Below are positions 1 through 12,017 of a DNA stretch of 64,000 bases, piece after piece. Position 1 is the stretch's first letter, and each line of letters opens with the position of its first letter. Under the pieces are notes generated by a model that was not told the origin of the DNA, made no database searches, and worked only from the letters and a program-made list of their open reading frames with translations. The stretch is from assembly GCA_002778195.1 (NCBI GenBank), contig PCDI01000003.1, positions 372,001-436,000 on the forward strand, in the 5' to 3' direction. The stretch comes from Raffaelea ambrosiae (Eukaryota; Ascomycota; Sordariomycetes; Ophiostomatales; Ophiostomataceae). Position numbers and translations under genes: made by a program.

Positions 1-1924
1 GCCGCCAGCGCCGCCGCCACGGCAGCCGCGAAAGCCGCAACCGCCACAGCTGGCTCCACAGCGCCGTCTGCCGGCGGATCTGCGACCACTGCGGCCAGCA
101 GCACTCCTACCGGGACGCATGTCGGCTCGAACACCGGTGCTTCGACAGACAAGCCTGCGGCATCCAATGCTCGCCAGAGCGGCTCTGTGTACAATACGCA
201 CAACTCGTCTCCTGCGGGCGTGCCAAACCGCCATCCCAACTCGCGGCAGCCGTATATGCAGCAGGGGGGCTACCGGCAGCAGTCGCAGCCGTACCGCGGC
301 GACCGCTCTGGCGCGCCGCACATGCAGCAGGGACACACTGGCAACCTCGCCGAGCGCATCCGCAATTCTGACCAGAACCGCTACTCCAAGGGACAGCCGC
401 CCCATGGCCAGCAGCACTTCAACCATCCGCCCACCGGACCCGCCAACCCCATCGATCCGAACTACGCCCGCCGTCTCAGCGGCGTGCCGCCGGGAGCCCA
501 TCTGGCGTCTCAAAAGCTGAACCCCACTATCCACGAGTTCCGCCCGAGTCCTTTTGCGGCTTCCTTCAACCCGACGGGACCCAGCGCTGGCTCCAGCCCT
601 CGCTCCGCCGTGAACAACGTGGCCGAGTCCTCGCACCCTACTGCCACAGCATCGACTGCCCCGACAGTGATTACCGCCTCGTCGCCACGCATTATTGCTG
701 GTGCTTTGATCCGTCGCAAGACGAATGCTGTCGACCCAAAGAAGTGCGATATCCTCTCTCATGCCAAGACTGTGAAGCCCCCAGAGAACAGACACTGGGA
801 CGACAATGACGGGCTGCGGCCGCCGTTTGACACTCAGCCTATCTGGCGCCAGCACTTGGACAACGAGAAGGAGGATTCCACCATGCACTTGACTTACAAG
901 GACTACTTTGAGCGCATGGCCTTTGGGGCCGCCGCCATGGCTACGCCCATCCAGGGACATGCCCTGCCACACGGCATGCCGCAAATGGCACACCATCAGC
1001 TTCCGTTGCACATGCAGCAGCACGGCGGCCACATGGGTCCACGGCCTTCGCCGCATATGCCACCTGTGCCTATGCACACGGGAGCCAACGGCCCGCATGG
1101 GCATGTTCCCCACGGCTCGTTCAATGGCAGTGATGACCACCGCATGATGCATTCGCAGTCTGCACAGTCGTTTGCCTCTCCCCGACTTGCAACTGTGCCG
1201 ATGTATCCTCCGCAGGTGGGCACAACGCCTCAGATGGCTTACAACCAGCCTATCATGCAGCAATTTATCCCGGGCGCACCCCAGATGAACCAGTTCAGGA
1301 ACTTCTCGAATGGGCCGCAGCAGTACATAGCGCCGCAGTCCGGTCCTATGATGTCCATGCTGCCGCCACAGCAGCATTTCGTTGCCGTCCCTGGCGGCAT
1401 GCCAATGTACCCCCAGTTCGTGGCGCCGCCTGGTACCCCAGGAGGAGTGGCCCCCCAGCATATGGGCGGCGCGAACGGGTATCCAAGTCCCGGCCGCCCG
1501 CCTGCGGCGCCGATGATGGTGCAGCAAGGATCCCAGCAGGGACAACCGATGTATGCAATGAGCCCCAGTATGCAGTACCAGCAGCCTGCCTTTGGACAAG
1601 GTGGTAAGCTTTTTTGATTTTTGATTTTTGATTTTCTTGAACAGCAGACACGTTCTAACACGTGCTGACATGATAGCAAAAGTACCCATGCGAGGCAGTT
1701 ATAATAACCCCGGTGCTCAGCAATTCGGCACCAGCCCGCAGCACCCGCATCAGTACGGGCCTCCTCACAGGAATGGCAGTGGCAGCTACGGTGGCAAGAA
1801 TTACCAAAACCACAACCACAATTCGCATCAAGGGCCGCCACCTCACCAAGCAAGCCACGGCGGGCCAACACCGACAGCCCAACAAGGACGGGCTGGTGGT
1901 GATGGACCCGAGGAGGCCAAATGA
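1..1924 (+). CDS. pbp1: Pbp1/ataxin-2-like poly(A)-binding-protein-binding protein, 3' part
   Basis: The reading frame is already open at base 1, so the N-terminus (where the family carries its Lsm and LsmAD domains) lies outside the window. Exons are 1-1603 and 1677-1924. The 73-base intron has a GTAAGC donor, a GCTGAC branch point and a TAG acceptor, and its phase (1+2) keeps the frame. The visible part holds a PAM2-type motif (KLNPTIHEFRPSPF, near 514-555), which in this family binds the MLLE domain of poly(A)-binding protein. A conserved block follows (from IIAGALIRRKTN to the LTYKDYFERMAFG segment), then a long tail rich in Met, Gln, His, Pro and Gly that looks intrinsically disordered. 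Family knowledge: Pbp1/ataxin-2 acts in cytoplasmic mRNPs and stress granules, affecting poly(A) tail length and translation. Identity rests on the PAM2 motif and the downstream block; the missing Lsm domain keeps certainty below full. Confidence 0.8.
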
Positions 1925-3557
1925 GACAGACCACCGGGCCTCCTGACTCTAGTCCTTTGCATTTTTCTATTTCGCCTCGCGATTGGGCGTCTTCTTTTTT
2001 TCTTCTTTTTTTGCGCGTCTGTGAAGGGCGCCATTGTCTGGGCGTTAACGTGTCGAGTCGCGCCCCGAGACAATTCCTCCAGACGCGATGTTGGGTTCCA
2101 TTATTTCAGTATCATCGCGCCATATGCGGCATTTTATCGAAGGAAGGAAAGGCGATTGGAGAGTGGCAAGCCGTGAAATCGCAGTTTCTCTTTGTTTTCG
2201 CCGCGCCGCTTGGCCCTCCGATCTACGGCCAGCTTGCTTACACGGGCAAGCCTGGTGCTACTCCTCAAACCACACATATTTTGGTACTCGGCTGCGACTG
2301 AAGGAGCATCAGCATGAGTAGCACACTGTCTACTCCAAACAAATTCATCGATTCAAGAGTCATGTCGACAGTATGGTGCTACTGTTTTCATATAGCTAGG
2401 CCGCCTGCTCCTCGGGCAATCTTTGTCCTATCGAGCAGTCCCGTCGACGGGCAATTCGCTACCCACGATTTACAACACATGGTATGTCTTTCAACAGACC
2501 AAGACGAATCGCGATCTTTCTTATTTTTGTTTTACTGTTTTGCAGGGGGGAGTGACTACCCATGCGAGGTCGAAGCTAAAAAAATTTCAGCCTGCTTTCA
2601 CCCACAAACTGAGACGGTCCTCGACTCGGGTGGTGCACTTGCTATTTCGTGAACATGTCATGGTGCACGCAAATTAGCAGAGACAAAGAGTTGTAGGATG
2701 AGATGAAAGGGTGCAACTTGGGGATGAGGATATTGCGAAGATGTGGGCGGTGTCGACAACGGCGTACACCCAGGAAGCAGAGGGGCAATGAAACTGGCCT
2801 CGCTCGGTGGCCTGAGACACTGGGCGTTACCGGACTTTCAAAAAGACCTGGCGAGGTCAACAAAACCGATATTTACTACGGGAGGATGGGATGGGACAAG
2901 CATTGGTTATTGGAAAACCAGGCATCGACTCGAGCTTAAAGCTCAGGGCGTATGCATCAGTCAGCTAGCCAAACGCTCTCTTTGGGGCCCTAGATACCCG
3001 AGCTCTTATGAGCAGACAATGAAAACCAATGCTGAGCAAAATGTACTCATCGGAAACGTGCTGTGGCGTGTTAGTGTGCCTCGCTTTATTTTCACAGATT
3101 GCGCGGTGTTCTAGAAAGGGGGCGGGGCGTAACTAAGAATTTGTGTGTCTACGCTCTGGCTAGTAGAGATTTGGGGACGAAAACGAACAAGCTTGAAAGA
3201 AATGATTGAAAATCCAATCCATATGCCAATTGATAGATACAAAAATAAACCTTTTGAATCAATCACCCTCGGTCAATGATCTGCCAACTCTTTCTCCTGT
3301 GTAAACCCACTGAGCTAAATGAAATAAATATAAAATAATATCGTAATGAGGGAGACAGAAAATCAACATAATCATACCAGAAACCACCTGCCCAAGCGCT
3401 CATGAGAGGAGAAAAAAGAAAAAGAAAAAAAAGAAGAAAAGGAGGAAAAAAACTATCCGTGAAAGAACCAAATCGATTAACAAACGGATTGAGAAGAAAA
3501 GGGCAAAATGACAAATAAAGAAACATCCGCCCTACCCCACCCCCCTTGCAAACCTCT
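1925..3557. other. Intergenic region between convergent pbp1 and MINDY genes
   Basis: The 3' ends of two genes face each other here. I see no convincing coding sequence; open frames in this stretch lack codon structure or recognisable motifs. A possible intron sits at 2482-2545 (GTATGT donor, TTTTGCAG acceptor), which would be a 3'-UTR intron of the pbp1 transcript. The right part (3400-3460) is purine-rich on the + strand. Confidence 0.5.
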
Positions 3558-5512
3558 CTACATTATCACACAGTCCCGGTCCCGGTTCTGTGCATACATT
3601 GCCTGCTGCTGCTGCTGCTGCTGCTGCGGCGTCAACAGCGGAGCATACGTTCCCGGCATGCCTTGCCGGTACGGCCGCGAACTGGCAGGAAGGCTCTGCG
3701 ACGACGCCGACGGGCCAGATGACGACGCTTCCGATTGCGGCGTGCCCGCCGGCGGGTGGTACGGAGCCTGCTTGGCGGCCTGCTCGTAGGACGGCGGGGC
3801 TTCGTCGCCATCGTCCGTTTCGGCCCGGTGCACAGCCGGCCGGGGGTTGTAGATCCGTGTCGTTGTGGCGGCCGGCGGGACCAGCGGACGGACCGTCTGC
3901 TGCTGCCCGGTCCGCGGCGGCAGCCGGGGATTCGCAGAGGTCGACGAAGAGTTCGAAGACCGTCCTCCACCGCGACCGGCGCCACTGCCGCTGCCGCTGC
4001 CGCCGGAAGTAGCAGCGGCTGCGGAGCTGCGACGCTGCGAGATCGCCGGCGCACTGTACCGTCCACCGCCCGAGGCGTTGCTGGCGCTTGTGCCGCGGCC
4101 ACTGCCCGCGCCCGTAGACGACGTCGAAGCAGACTGGCGTGCCTGCTGCTCAATAAACTGCTCAGAGAGCCGGCTCTCCCGGACGCGGCGTTCCTCTTCG
4201 GCGCGGTGGCGCTCTTCCTCTTCTTCCTGAAGCTGGAGGGCCAGGGCCAGGTCGCGGTCCTCCTGCTCGTGGCGCGAGACCGACTCGGAGGAGTCGTGGT
4301 GCTGGTGCTGGTGCGACTGTTGGTTCTTGCCCCGCTTGCCATGCACCGTGGTCCAGCCACCACCCTGGTTGCCCGCAGCCACGCCGACTGACGACTGACC
4401 AGCCTCGTTGCCCGCAGTCGCGATGCCGCTGCTGCTGCCGTGATGTCCCTGACCGTCCGTGCTCTGGTGGCTGGCACCGCCGACAAGGCGGAAATCGCCC
4501 GAGTAGAACTCGGCCTTCTCGCCGTTGACGTCGACCAGGGTCTCCCAGACAATCTCGTCGTGGCTGGCATAGCCGGCGTCGGTGACCAGCGACATGAGCT
4601 GCATGGTCTGGGGATGGCGGTAGAGGGTAGAGAAGTGGTCGTTGCGGAAGAGGATGGCGACGGTGCCCGGCTTCATGGCCTTGACGAGCACGTCCAGACC
4701 AAAAGCGGTCAGCTGCGTGGCCGACGCCTCGAGGAAGCCCTTGATCTCCATAATGTCCTGGAACAGGGCCTGCTCGTCCTCGGTGAGGCCGCTGCCGCTG
4801 GTGCTGCTGAGCTTCTGCTCGAGCTCCTCTTCGCGAAACAACAAGTTCTGGACGTCTTCATAGGAGGCGGCCTGGCGACTCAGAGATTCGTAGACGGCGT
4901 CGTCCTGCGAGGGCAGCCAGCCGTGGATCAGCGGGATGTTGAACGTGGCGTACAGCTGCATCTCGCGCGTGTCCTCAAAGGTGCCCGGGATGTGTGTGGC
5001 GCCGCGCTCGGTCGGGTGCAGGTGCGTCAGCGACGTGCGCTTGAACGCGGTCACAATCTCAGGCGTCGGGATGAAGCGCGGATTCACGTTCATGCCCGTG
5101 TGCAGGCCCTTGAGGAAACGGTACAGCTCGTCCACGTCCGGCAGCTGCTGCTCGCCGTCACTTCTCCGCGAGGACATGAGCTCGTCGAAGACGGCGTCCA
5201 GCAGCAGCGACAGGCTGACCTGCTCGCGGGACCGCAGAGTGTCGACGAGGGCGGTCGAGGTCTCGGCCGGGGTCGTCAGGGTGAGGGCGTTGACGAGCGC
5301 GACGAGAGGACAGGGTCCGTTGGCGTTCTGCAGCAGAATGGGCGACACGCGCGGGTTGGACGCTGCGCTGACGTCGTACCAGTTGATGTTCTTGATCTGG
5401 TACGTCTCGGTCTTGTCGTTGGTCACGGGGCGGGGCGGCTGGGCCGGCGGTGTCTCCGTGGCCGTGTCGTCGACATCGAGCAGGCTCCTCGGAGGCTGCT
5501 GTGTCTGCTGAG

Positions 5513-5554
<42 letters not shown>

Positions 5555-6875
5555 GTGCCTGTGCCGGTGCCGGTGCCGGTGCTTGTTCGGGCTGTTGTTG
5601 TGCTGTTTGCGGGCCGTTGCTGCGGTCGTCCTGCCCACCCGTCGAGGGCACCTTGACTGCCGTTTCTGCTGCTCCACTCGTGCCAGGCGCTGTCGATATC
5701 AGCAGGGCAGGCACACTGGTGCCAGAAGACGCGTCGGCCTCGTCCTTGACGGCCTTGCCCTTGCCCTTGCCGTCCTTCTTGGGCGTCTCTCCGTCGTCGG
5801 GAGCCGTGCTGCCCTTGTTCGGCTCGCCACCCTTCTTGTTCTCGCTGTCCTCGTCCTCGTCGTCGGTGAAGTTCTCCCAGGTGCTCTGTCTCGACAGCTG
5901 GCCCGGAGCAAACTGGTCGTCCACCATGTTCCAGCCTTCGCCGGGTGCTTCGGTGGGCATGTCGATGGGCACTGCCTTTGGTGGCGCACCACCAGGCGCC
6001 GAGCTCTTGCTGCCGCTGGTGCCGCCGAGGTCATCCCAGGCGTGCCTGTCCTCGTAGACCTCCTCACTGCCGTCGTCGACCTTGCTGCCGCCGAACGGAG
6101 CCTGGGTCTTGGCCGCATTGGCTGCCGAGGAGGGGGAGGCAACCTCGTCCCAGGCAGCATCGTCACTCGTCCCAAAGTTGATCAGGTCTGGCGAGGACTT
6201 GCTTGCATCGATGGGTCCGGGCGTGGCCTTGCGCGAAGGCTCGTTCGATTGGGGTGCCGAGCCCCAGACGTTTTGGTTGGCCGCCGCCGCGGTGTCGGCA
6301 AAGTCCACGGGGCGTGGCGGTCGTGCCGGCGAGCTCTGTCGGCTGCGGTCTATGGCCGGTTGCCAGGGGTTCCGGCTCGGCTCGTTGATGCTGAGCTGGT
6401 CAAAGGCCGCGGAGGGCGGTGCCGGCGCAGACGAGGCTTGTATGGAGGTGTCAGGTGCCTCGACCAGCGGCGTGGCTGGCTGTCCCTGCATCTTCCGCTT
6501 GAACGGGTTCGTCTCGGCCGCCGGGGCGGGCCCGGTGTTGGTCTGCAGCTTCGGGATGCTGGGCGGACCCGTGGACGGCGCTGGCGGCGGATGGTATTGC
6601 GGCTGCTGCCGTCGGCTAGCGGAGGCGGCCTCGGCGGACTGTGCTGGCGTCCCCCACACCGATTCCTCCTCCTGCTCAAAGTCCGAGTAGCTCGCTGCCG
6701 GTACGGCGGCCGCAGTCGGCCGGTTCGGGCTGGTGTGTCTGCCGGGCCGCAGAATGTCGGGCACGTCGGATACGCTGCCCGACGCAGCTGCCGATGAGCT
6801 GTCGGCGGCGTCATTGCGGGTGCCGGCCGAGTTGCTGTCGTGGTAGCTCTGGGGCAATGGTTTTCGGGACACCAT
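3558..6875 (-). CDS. MINDY-family (FAM63/Miy1-like) K48-ubiquitin deubiquitinase with MIU and CAAX box
   Basis: A single uninterrupted 1105-residue frame. I start it at the ATG at 6875 (purine at -3, first residues MVSRKPLPQ); the frame continues upstream only from non-ATG codons. Residues 1-490 are a low-complexity Pro/Ser/Gln region. The MINDY catalytic domain spans about 490-800, with the oxyanion Gln and nucleophilic Cys in LLQNANGPCPL (Cys about 522) and the catalytic His in FRNDHFSTLY (about 747). A ubiquitin-interacting MIU helix follows near 871-890 (DRDLALALQLQEEEEE), then a disordered tail with an 8-Gln run, ending in CVIM, a farnesylation-type CAAX box. Family knowledge: MINDY enzymes trim K48-linked polyubiquitin. 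Inference: prenylation may place it on membranes. The N-terminal region contains an (AQ)n stretch encoded by a hexanucleotide array. The enzyme assignment is firm; the long disordered N-terminus is unusual in length. Confidence 0.93.
5513..5582. repeat. Hexanucleotide array (TGTGCC/GGCACA) inside the MINDY gene
   Basis: About a dozen near-perfect copies of a 6-base unit with C/G variants. It encodes alternating Ala-Gln and Ala-Pro in the disordered N-terminal half of the deubiquitinase. In-frame unit length means copy-number change would not shift the frame. Confidence 0.85.
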
Positions 6876-8704
6876 CGTGGCGTCTTTCTTGGCTCGAAGC
6901 AAAATGGTCGAATTGAATAGGCGGGGCCTCGAAGAGGGACACTGATGCGGAGCAACGACCAGGACAAGACGTGGACAGACGGGGTGGGCGGGACGAAAGT
7001 GGGCGTTTGTCGAGCTTCTGGCTGGTTTTTTTTGCTGGCTGCCTGGAGGATCTGGCCTTGGCTCGCTTTTGGGCAGGTGTGGATTTCACGTGTGTTTGGA
7101 GGTCTGGCTGGTCTGATAGATTGCGTCACTCAGGCACGACGCTGTTTCGCAGGAGAGGGGTATCCGTGGTTGCGTGTACGCTGGAGACGAAACGCTTCGA
7201 TGCAACGTGCAGATATGGCGAGAATGTTGAGGGAAAGGGATGTCAATCGAAGAGGCCGTTGGATGCAAGAACGAGAGAACCCTTGGATGTTTGTTTTTCT
7301 CTTGGTGACTCGTGGTGCTCCCTGGCAAAGTGGGCGGTTCGTCTTATGATATAACACCGTCCGTCCAAAACTGCCATGGGCTCAGGCGGGAAGGAGCGAA
7401 GCTGTGCCTCCTTCTTGTTTTAGTGCTCGATGGTAGAAAGTGGCAGCAACCGCAGCAGTTGTTTTACAGGGAGGCAGCTGGCGGCGGGGGGGCTAAGCTC
7501 AGCCTGGGGGCGGCCAAAGCCAGTGGTGGCCAACCAGTGACGTCGCCGTCTCTAGGCACCGACTAAAAACGGCTCGGATTGGTGCATATCTGTCCTGTTT
7601 CTGAGCATTTCCGGGCGCTGGTTGGTCACGAAGCAGCGAATGATGCCTTGAGATTCAAAAAAAAAATATAGCAGCTGATACGCGGGCAACACAACAACTA
7701 GTTGACTGACCGGAGGACAGCTGTGCCTCCCGTCTACGCGGCTCACCGCAGCAGGAGCATTCCGTGCTTGCGTCGTCTCGGGTTCTATAGAACACAGCAA
7801 GGAGACAGCACACAGATACTTTCTTACCACCGTACGAGCAGTACCCAGAGCACAAGCAAAACATGGACCACGACAACTACAAGCACATGCTGATCCGACT
7901 TCTAGGAATAGACTCTTCTGCTCGCTCTCGGGTTCGACAAATGCCCGCCACTCTTAGCCTGGGAGGCCGTTACATGGCATACATGTATAACTTGTGGCAC
8001 AGCAAGCCGCTAAACTGTTTTAGGCGACAAAACCCGAGAGGCAGCTGGCCAAACTTCGGCTTAAATGCAAACCGTTTTCTATTGATCATCCACATGATGC
8101 TAATCGCCGACAGAGAGAATGTACAAGATGCGAAGAGAAGGAGACGAGACGAGACGAGCGTTGTAGGGACGAGGTCAGAAACAGAGAAGGTGACAAGGGT
8201 AAGAAGAGATCAAGTAACCATCGGACCAATGGACCAATGCACAAAAAAAAGAGAACGAGAGAAAGACAGGGACAACACAACAACACAATCTTATTATATA
8301 CAACAGTGCATCTCTGAATATAGAACGGTGCTGAAAGAGAGGACAAGAGGCAAAAGAAAAAAAGAAAAAAGAAACAGGAAAGCACAATAGGAGATGCATC
8401 GCTTTCCTTCTCCACCCACGGCTGTCTATACGCCTCAAACGCCCTGCCTCGAATTCTGTAAAGGAAAAAATAGAAAGGAAGAAACAAAAGCAGATGACAA
8501 TTCAAAGGAAGTCGCGAGATGAGGTGTGGCGAAAACACACACACACACGCAACACGCAAATGGAACAGGCGAAAAGAACCGGCAAAAAAAGGACAGAAGC
8601 TCAAAATGATCAAAGAAGTTTGAATAACTCTGGAAATTAGAGTAACGTCCCAGCAAAGCAAGCAAGCACTCCCTCTCGCTCCCCTCCCCTCTCCTATTCC
8701 CTTC
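6876..8704. other. Intergenic region upstream of the MINDY gene and downstream of the DnaJ gene
   Basis: About 1.8 kb between two genes read on the - strand. It should contain the MINDY promoter and 5' leader (6876 upward) and the DnaJ 3'UTR (up to 8704). No coding sequence or RNA gene is supported. A short (CA)n stretch lies near 8537-8549. Confidence 0.5.
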
Positions 8705-9987
8705 TCACCGCGGCTTCGGTTGGTTCATCTTCTCTAGCCGTCGGCACGCCTTCATCTCAAAGTTGGTGGCAATCTCCATCTTGTCTGGGTCCTGGAAAAA
8801 CCAGCCTTGCGCCTCGTCGTGAAGTCGCTGCTTGACCTGCATCTCGCGCTCGCACTGGTTCTGCAGATTGCGCACCAGCGTCACGTCCGCGTACCGGTCC
8901 AGCTGCGACAGCTTTGTCGGGTTTTCCTTGAATGTGGCAAAGTCGCGCGGGTCCATGTAGTACTTGGTGTTGCCCTTGGTGCGCCGGCCCATCGTGTACG
9001 GCGGCTCCGGGTTGTCAAACACCATCCGCGGCATCGACGGCTGGTTGGCCACGTCGCCCGAGAACAGCGACGTGATCAGCGGCAGGACAAAGAGAAGCAA
9101 GATCGGCAGCAGACCCAGGACCGTCGACAAGAGGCTGCTGTCTTGCTCGCCAGGCGCTCCGTTGCCGTTCCCCGCTCGTGGCCGGGCTCGTGGCCGGGCA
9201 CCGCCAAACTGGTGCACGCGGAAGCCGGGGCCGCCGCCCATGTTAAAGACAAACTGCGGACCTGTATCGAAGCCTGAGAGAGAGAAATGTTAGCGGGGGA
9301 AACAACACGTAAAGTAGCCGGTGTGCGTGTGTGCCCGTGTGCCTGTGGCTGGAGCTACGTGTCGCAAAGTATGATGATTCACCCACCTCCGAATGGCCCG
9401 AAGCCGCCGCCGCCAAAGAACCGCCGGAACATTTCCTCGGGGCTGATCTCCTCCTCCCACATGCCCGCACCACCGGGACCACCGCCCATGCCACCCATGC
9501 CGCCCATGCCGCCCATACCGCCCATACCACCCATGCCACCGGCCCGCGATGTAAAAGGATTCCGTGGAACGCCGCCGGTCGAGCTGGGCCCTCCGCCACC
9601 GCCGCCGCCACCACCCATGCCGCCAAACCGCGAGTCCGGGTCGCCGCCGAAACGGTCGTACTTTGCGCGCTTGTCCTTGTCGCCGAGGACGCCAAAGGCG
9701 CGGGAGACCATCTTGAAGGCCTCGTCGGCATGCTGGTGGCCATTCTTGTCCGGGTGGGTGAGCAGGCTCTGTTTGCGGTAGGCCTTTTTGATTTCCACGT
9801 CGGTGACGGTGCGCTGGATATCGAGGATCTCGTAAAAGGCGGTGGCCTGGCAGCGGCGGATGCGTAGGACGGCCGCAGCCTGTTCGGGCGTGTACTTGCG
9901 GTCCTGGTTGCCCTGGTTGTGTTCGCGGCTGCGGGCGGTGCCGTTGCTGTTGCCGGCATTGGAGCCGGATGCCGTGGCGCTGGGCAT
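8705..9987 (-). CDS. ER membrane DnaJ co-chaperone (Hlj1/DNAJB12-like, J domain plus DUF1977)
   Basis: Exons are 9987-9387 and 9273-8705. The 113-base intron (GTGGGT donor, GCTAAC branch, CTCAG acceptor) joins in phase 1+2 to give 389 residues. The start at 9987 (MPSATASG) is the ATG preceding the conserved region. A short N-terminal helix region (YTPEQAAAVLRIRRC) leads into the J domain (FYEILDIQRTVTDVEIKKAY, HPD in LLTHPDKNGH). A Gly/Phe/Met-rich linker with a GGM tandem follows, then a single hydrophobic segment (LLSTVLGLLPILLLFVLPLI) and a conserved C-terminal DUF1977-like region. Family knowledge: such proteins sit in the ER membrane with the J domain in the cytosol and stimulate Hsp70 during ER-associated degradation. 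It shares a 1.3-kb divergent promoter region with the Aim19-like gene. Confidence 0.92.
9481..9545. repeat. GGM-encoding 9-base tandem repeat in the DnaJ linker
   Basis: On the + strand this reads as repeated CCCATGCCG/CCCATACCG units. On the coding (-) strand it gives six consecutive Gly-Gly-Met triplets in the flexible linker after the J domain. All units are in frame. Confidence 0.85.
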
Positions 9988-11331
9988 GGCCGATAAGAGG
10001 CCCAGAAGGGGAGGGGGGAAGCACAGAAGATATGTGTGGAGTCTTCCTGCAGGGAACGGAGGGAGTCGCCCGGGATAGAAGAGTCGCGATATTTGCCAGG
10101 GGGTTGGGCGAAGCTTGTTCGTCTGGGGGGGGGTTTGTGTCCACAACTCTATCAACTCGGTGAAGATGACGCGCGATTGGAGTCGACAGGGGAAGAAAAA
10201 ACGAGAGAGGGACAAGGGGGAGGCAAGGGTGTTGTCCGCTGATTAGGCCTTGTCACTTCGCTTCGCAACCGTCTTGCTGGTTCTAGGGATATCGAGTCTA
10301 GGCTGTTCGCTCTCGTCGATCGGACTGTCTGTCTCCTTCGGTGCGCGTGGAGAGACCGTTTCTGCGTTTCGAAGATCGGGAGGAATTGCAATGTGCTGTT
10401 ATTTTTGAGAGGGTCGTCGATGGCCTATCGCGCGTCCGGAACACCTTTGTGTGGTCGGTCTGTCGAGCTGGTCGGTCCGGATCAGATCAGTCGCCACACG
10501 CAAAAGGGAAGAGGGGTGTGGGTGTGTGGTGGAAGTGCGTGGTTGTTGAGCCAGATCTTGACACCTCTGTCGTTTTCGTTATTTTTTTTTTTTGGCTTGG
10601 GTCTGTTCCTCTTTNNNNNCGCTTCTGCTTCTGGCGGGCTGGCGAACAATGGGTGGAGCGGCTCTCTGGGCAGTGGTACTGTCCTATTGGTTCTTCTTTT
10701 GGCAGGTGAAAAGCAACAAAACAGAGCCAGCCGGGTTTTAGGAAAGCATAAAAGAGATGATAGATAATAGATAGGTAATGTGGCAAGTAACTACATAGTA
10801 GGCCTTGAAATCGGTCACACACAACGACGGAAACAGGCAGCCCTGTGCTGGGCCCCAAAACAGAGCAAGTGTGGTAATCAACAGGCGAGTGTTAGGGGGA
10901 TTGGGGGGCCTACGACAACGGATGGTGGCCTGGCCGTTAGGGAAGGTGGAGAGAGAGATAGAGGGGCCGTAGGGAGATACGGCGGGTGACAGTTACTGTC
11001 AGTGGATATTACCCGCAGGCACACAACAAGGCAGCATCTGCCTCCTGTGGCGCAGCACTAGCCACTGGGGCGCTGTAGATTTTGCTTTTCCAGCTACGGG
11101 GGCTCGTAGGCCTGTCCAATGGCTTGTCTCGGTTTTCCGTTCCTGGTCCAGACCGAAAGTTAGTCAGCACAATGCTTGACTGCAACCTTGGTTCGGCGAA
11201 GGGGAAAAAAAACGACGTCACTCGGAGCGCATTTTGGAGAAAGGGAAAAAAAAAAATTTACACAACGTCAACGACCACACGACACTCACACTCTGTGCGC
11301 CAACCACCCACGATTGTCACAAGAAACTAGC
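9988..11331. other. Divergent promoter region between DnaJ and Aim19-like genes
   Basis: About 1.34 kb between two start codons on opposite strands. It contains an assembly gap of five Ns at 10615-10619 beside a poly-T run. The only copy of the octamer TACATAGT that I found in the first 36 kb is at 10792-10799. No coding sequence is supported. Confidence 0.5.
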
Positions 11332-12017
11332 ATGGCGCAGGACAACAAGGCCCCGACCTCGGCGGAGGATGTCTCTGCGCCTCCTGTTCCAAAGTCCACG
11401 CCGCTTTTGGAGAAGCTCAATGGCTGGGGATGTATGTGATCACACACTGGCCCCAAAGGAGTCAATTGGCTCTTAAAACCACCATCGTAGCCATTCTGGC
11501 GAAATTGGTGTTTGTTCTTTTGTGGGAAATCTGACCGCTAACGCTCTTCTTCTCCTCTCTCTCTCTCTGTGCAGCCTCCGCCTTCCCCCCAATGGCCCTC
11601 GCCACCCTCGTCACGGCCATCCACACCCGCCCCATCCAGCCATTCCCTCTCCTGTTCGCGCCCGCCCTCCTCTTTGCCGGCTATGTCAATGTCGCCGGCT
11701 ACGCCATTGACGCTGCCGGCATATCGGCCGCATGGAGCGGGCTCTACGTGCTGCTGTCGCTGCGACGGCTGCGAGGCTATTATTCGCTCCGGAGGGGTGT
11801 GAAGAGTGCAGTCCGCAACGCGGTGCCGCGGTCCTGGACGCCGGCGTCGCTGCGGACGTCGTCACGGCGGATGAACACGCCGGCGCGGAACGCGGTGACC
11901 GTGGCGGCGATCGGTCTGGGCACGGTGAATTGTGCGGCCGGAACCGTGACGTACACGCTGATGGGAGACCGGGAGAAGGAGCGGGAAGAGCGGGAGGAGA
12001 GAGCGCGGTGGGGTTAG
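11332..12017 (+). CDS. Aim19-like small multi-pass membrane protein
   Basis: Exons are 11332-11431 and 11575-12017. The 143-base intron has a GTATGT donor, a CGCTAACG branch and a GTGCAG acceptor, and the junction codon (T+CC) keeps frame, giving 180 residues. The N-terminus is polar. The second exon carries hydrophobic segments (MALATLVTAIHTRPIQPFPL, LLFAPALLFAGYVNVAGYAI, AAWSGLYVLL), then a basic stretch and a last hydrophobic helix (NAVTVAAIGLGTVNCAAG), ending in a charged Glu/Arg tail. The pattern SAFPPMALATL...ISAAWSGLYVLLSLRR resembles the ascomycete family named after yeast AIM19 (altered inheritance of mitochondria 19). Family function is poorly understood; the yeast name comes from a mitochondrial inheritance phenotype. 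I am fairly confident in the gene structure and less so in the family name. Confidence 0.75.

Noticed and set aside
4440..6797. 785-codon open frame on the + strand
   Set aside because: It lies exactly opposite the MINDY deubiquitinase gene and reads as Arg/Leu/Gly-rich low complexity, the usual antisense shadow of GC-rich coding DNA.
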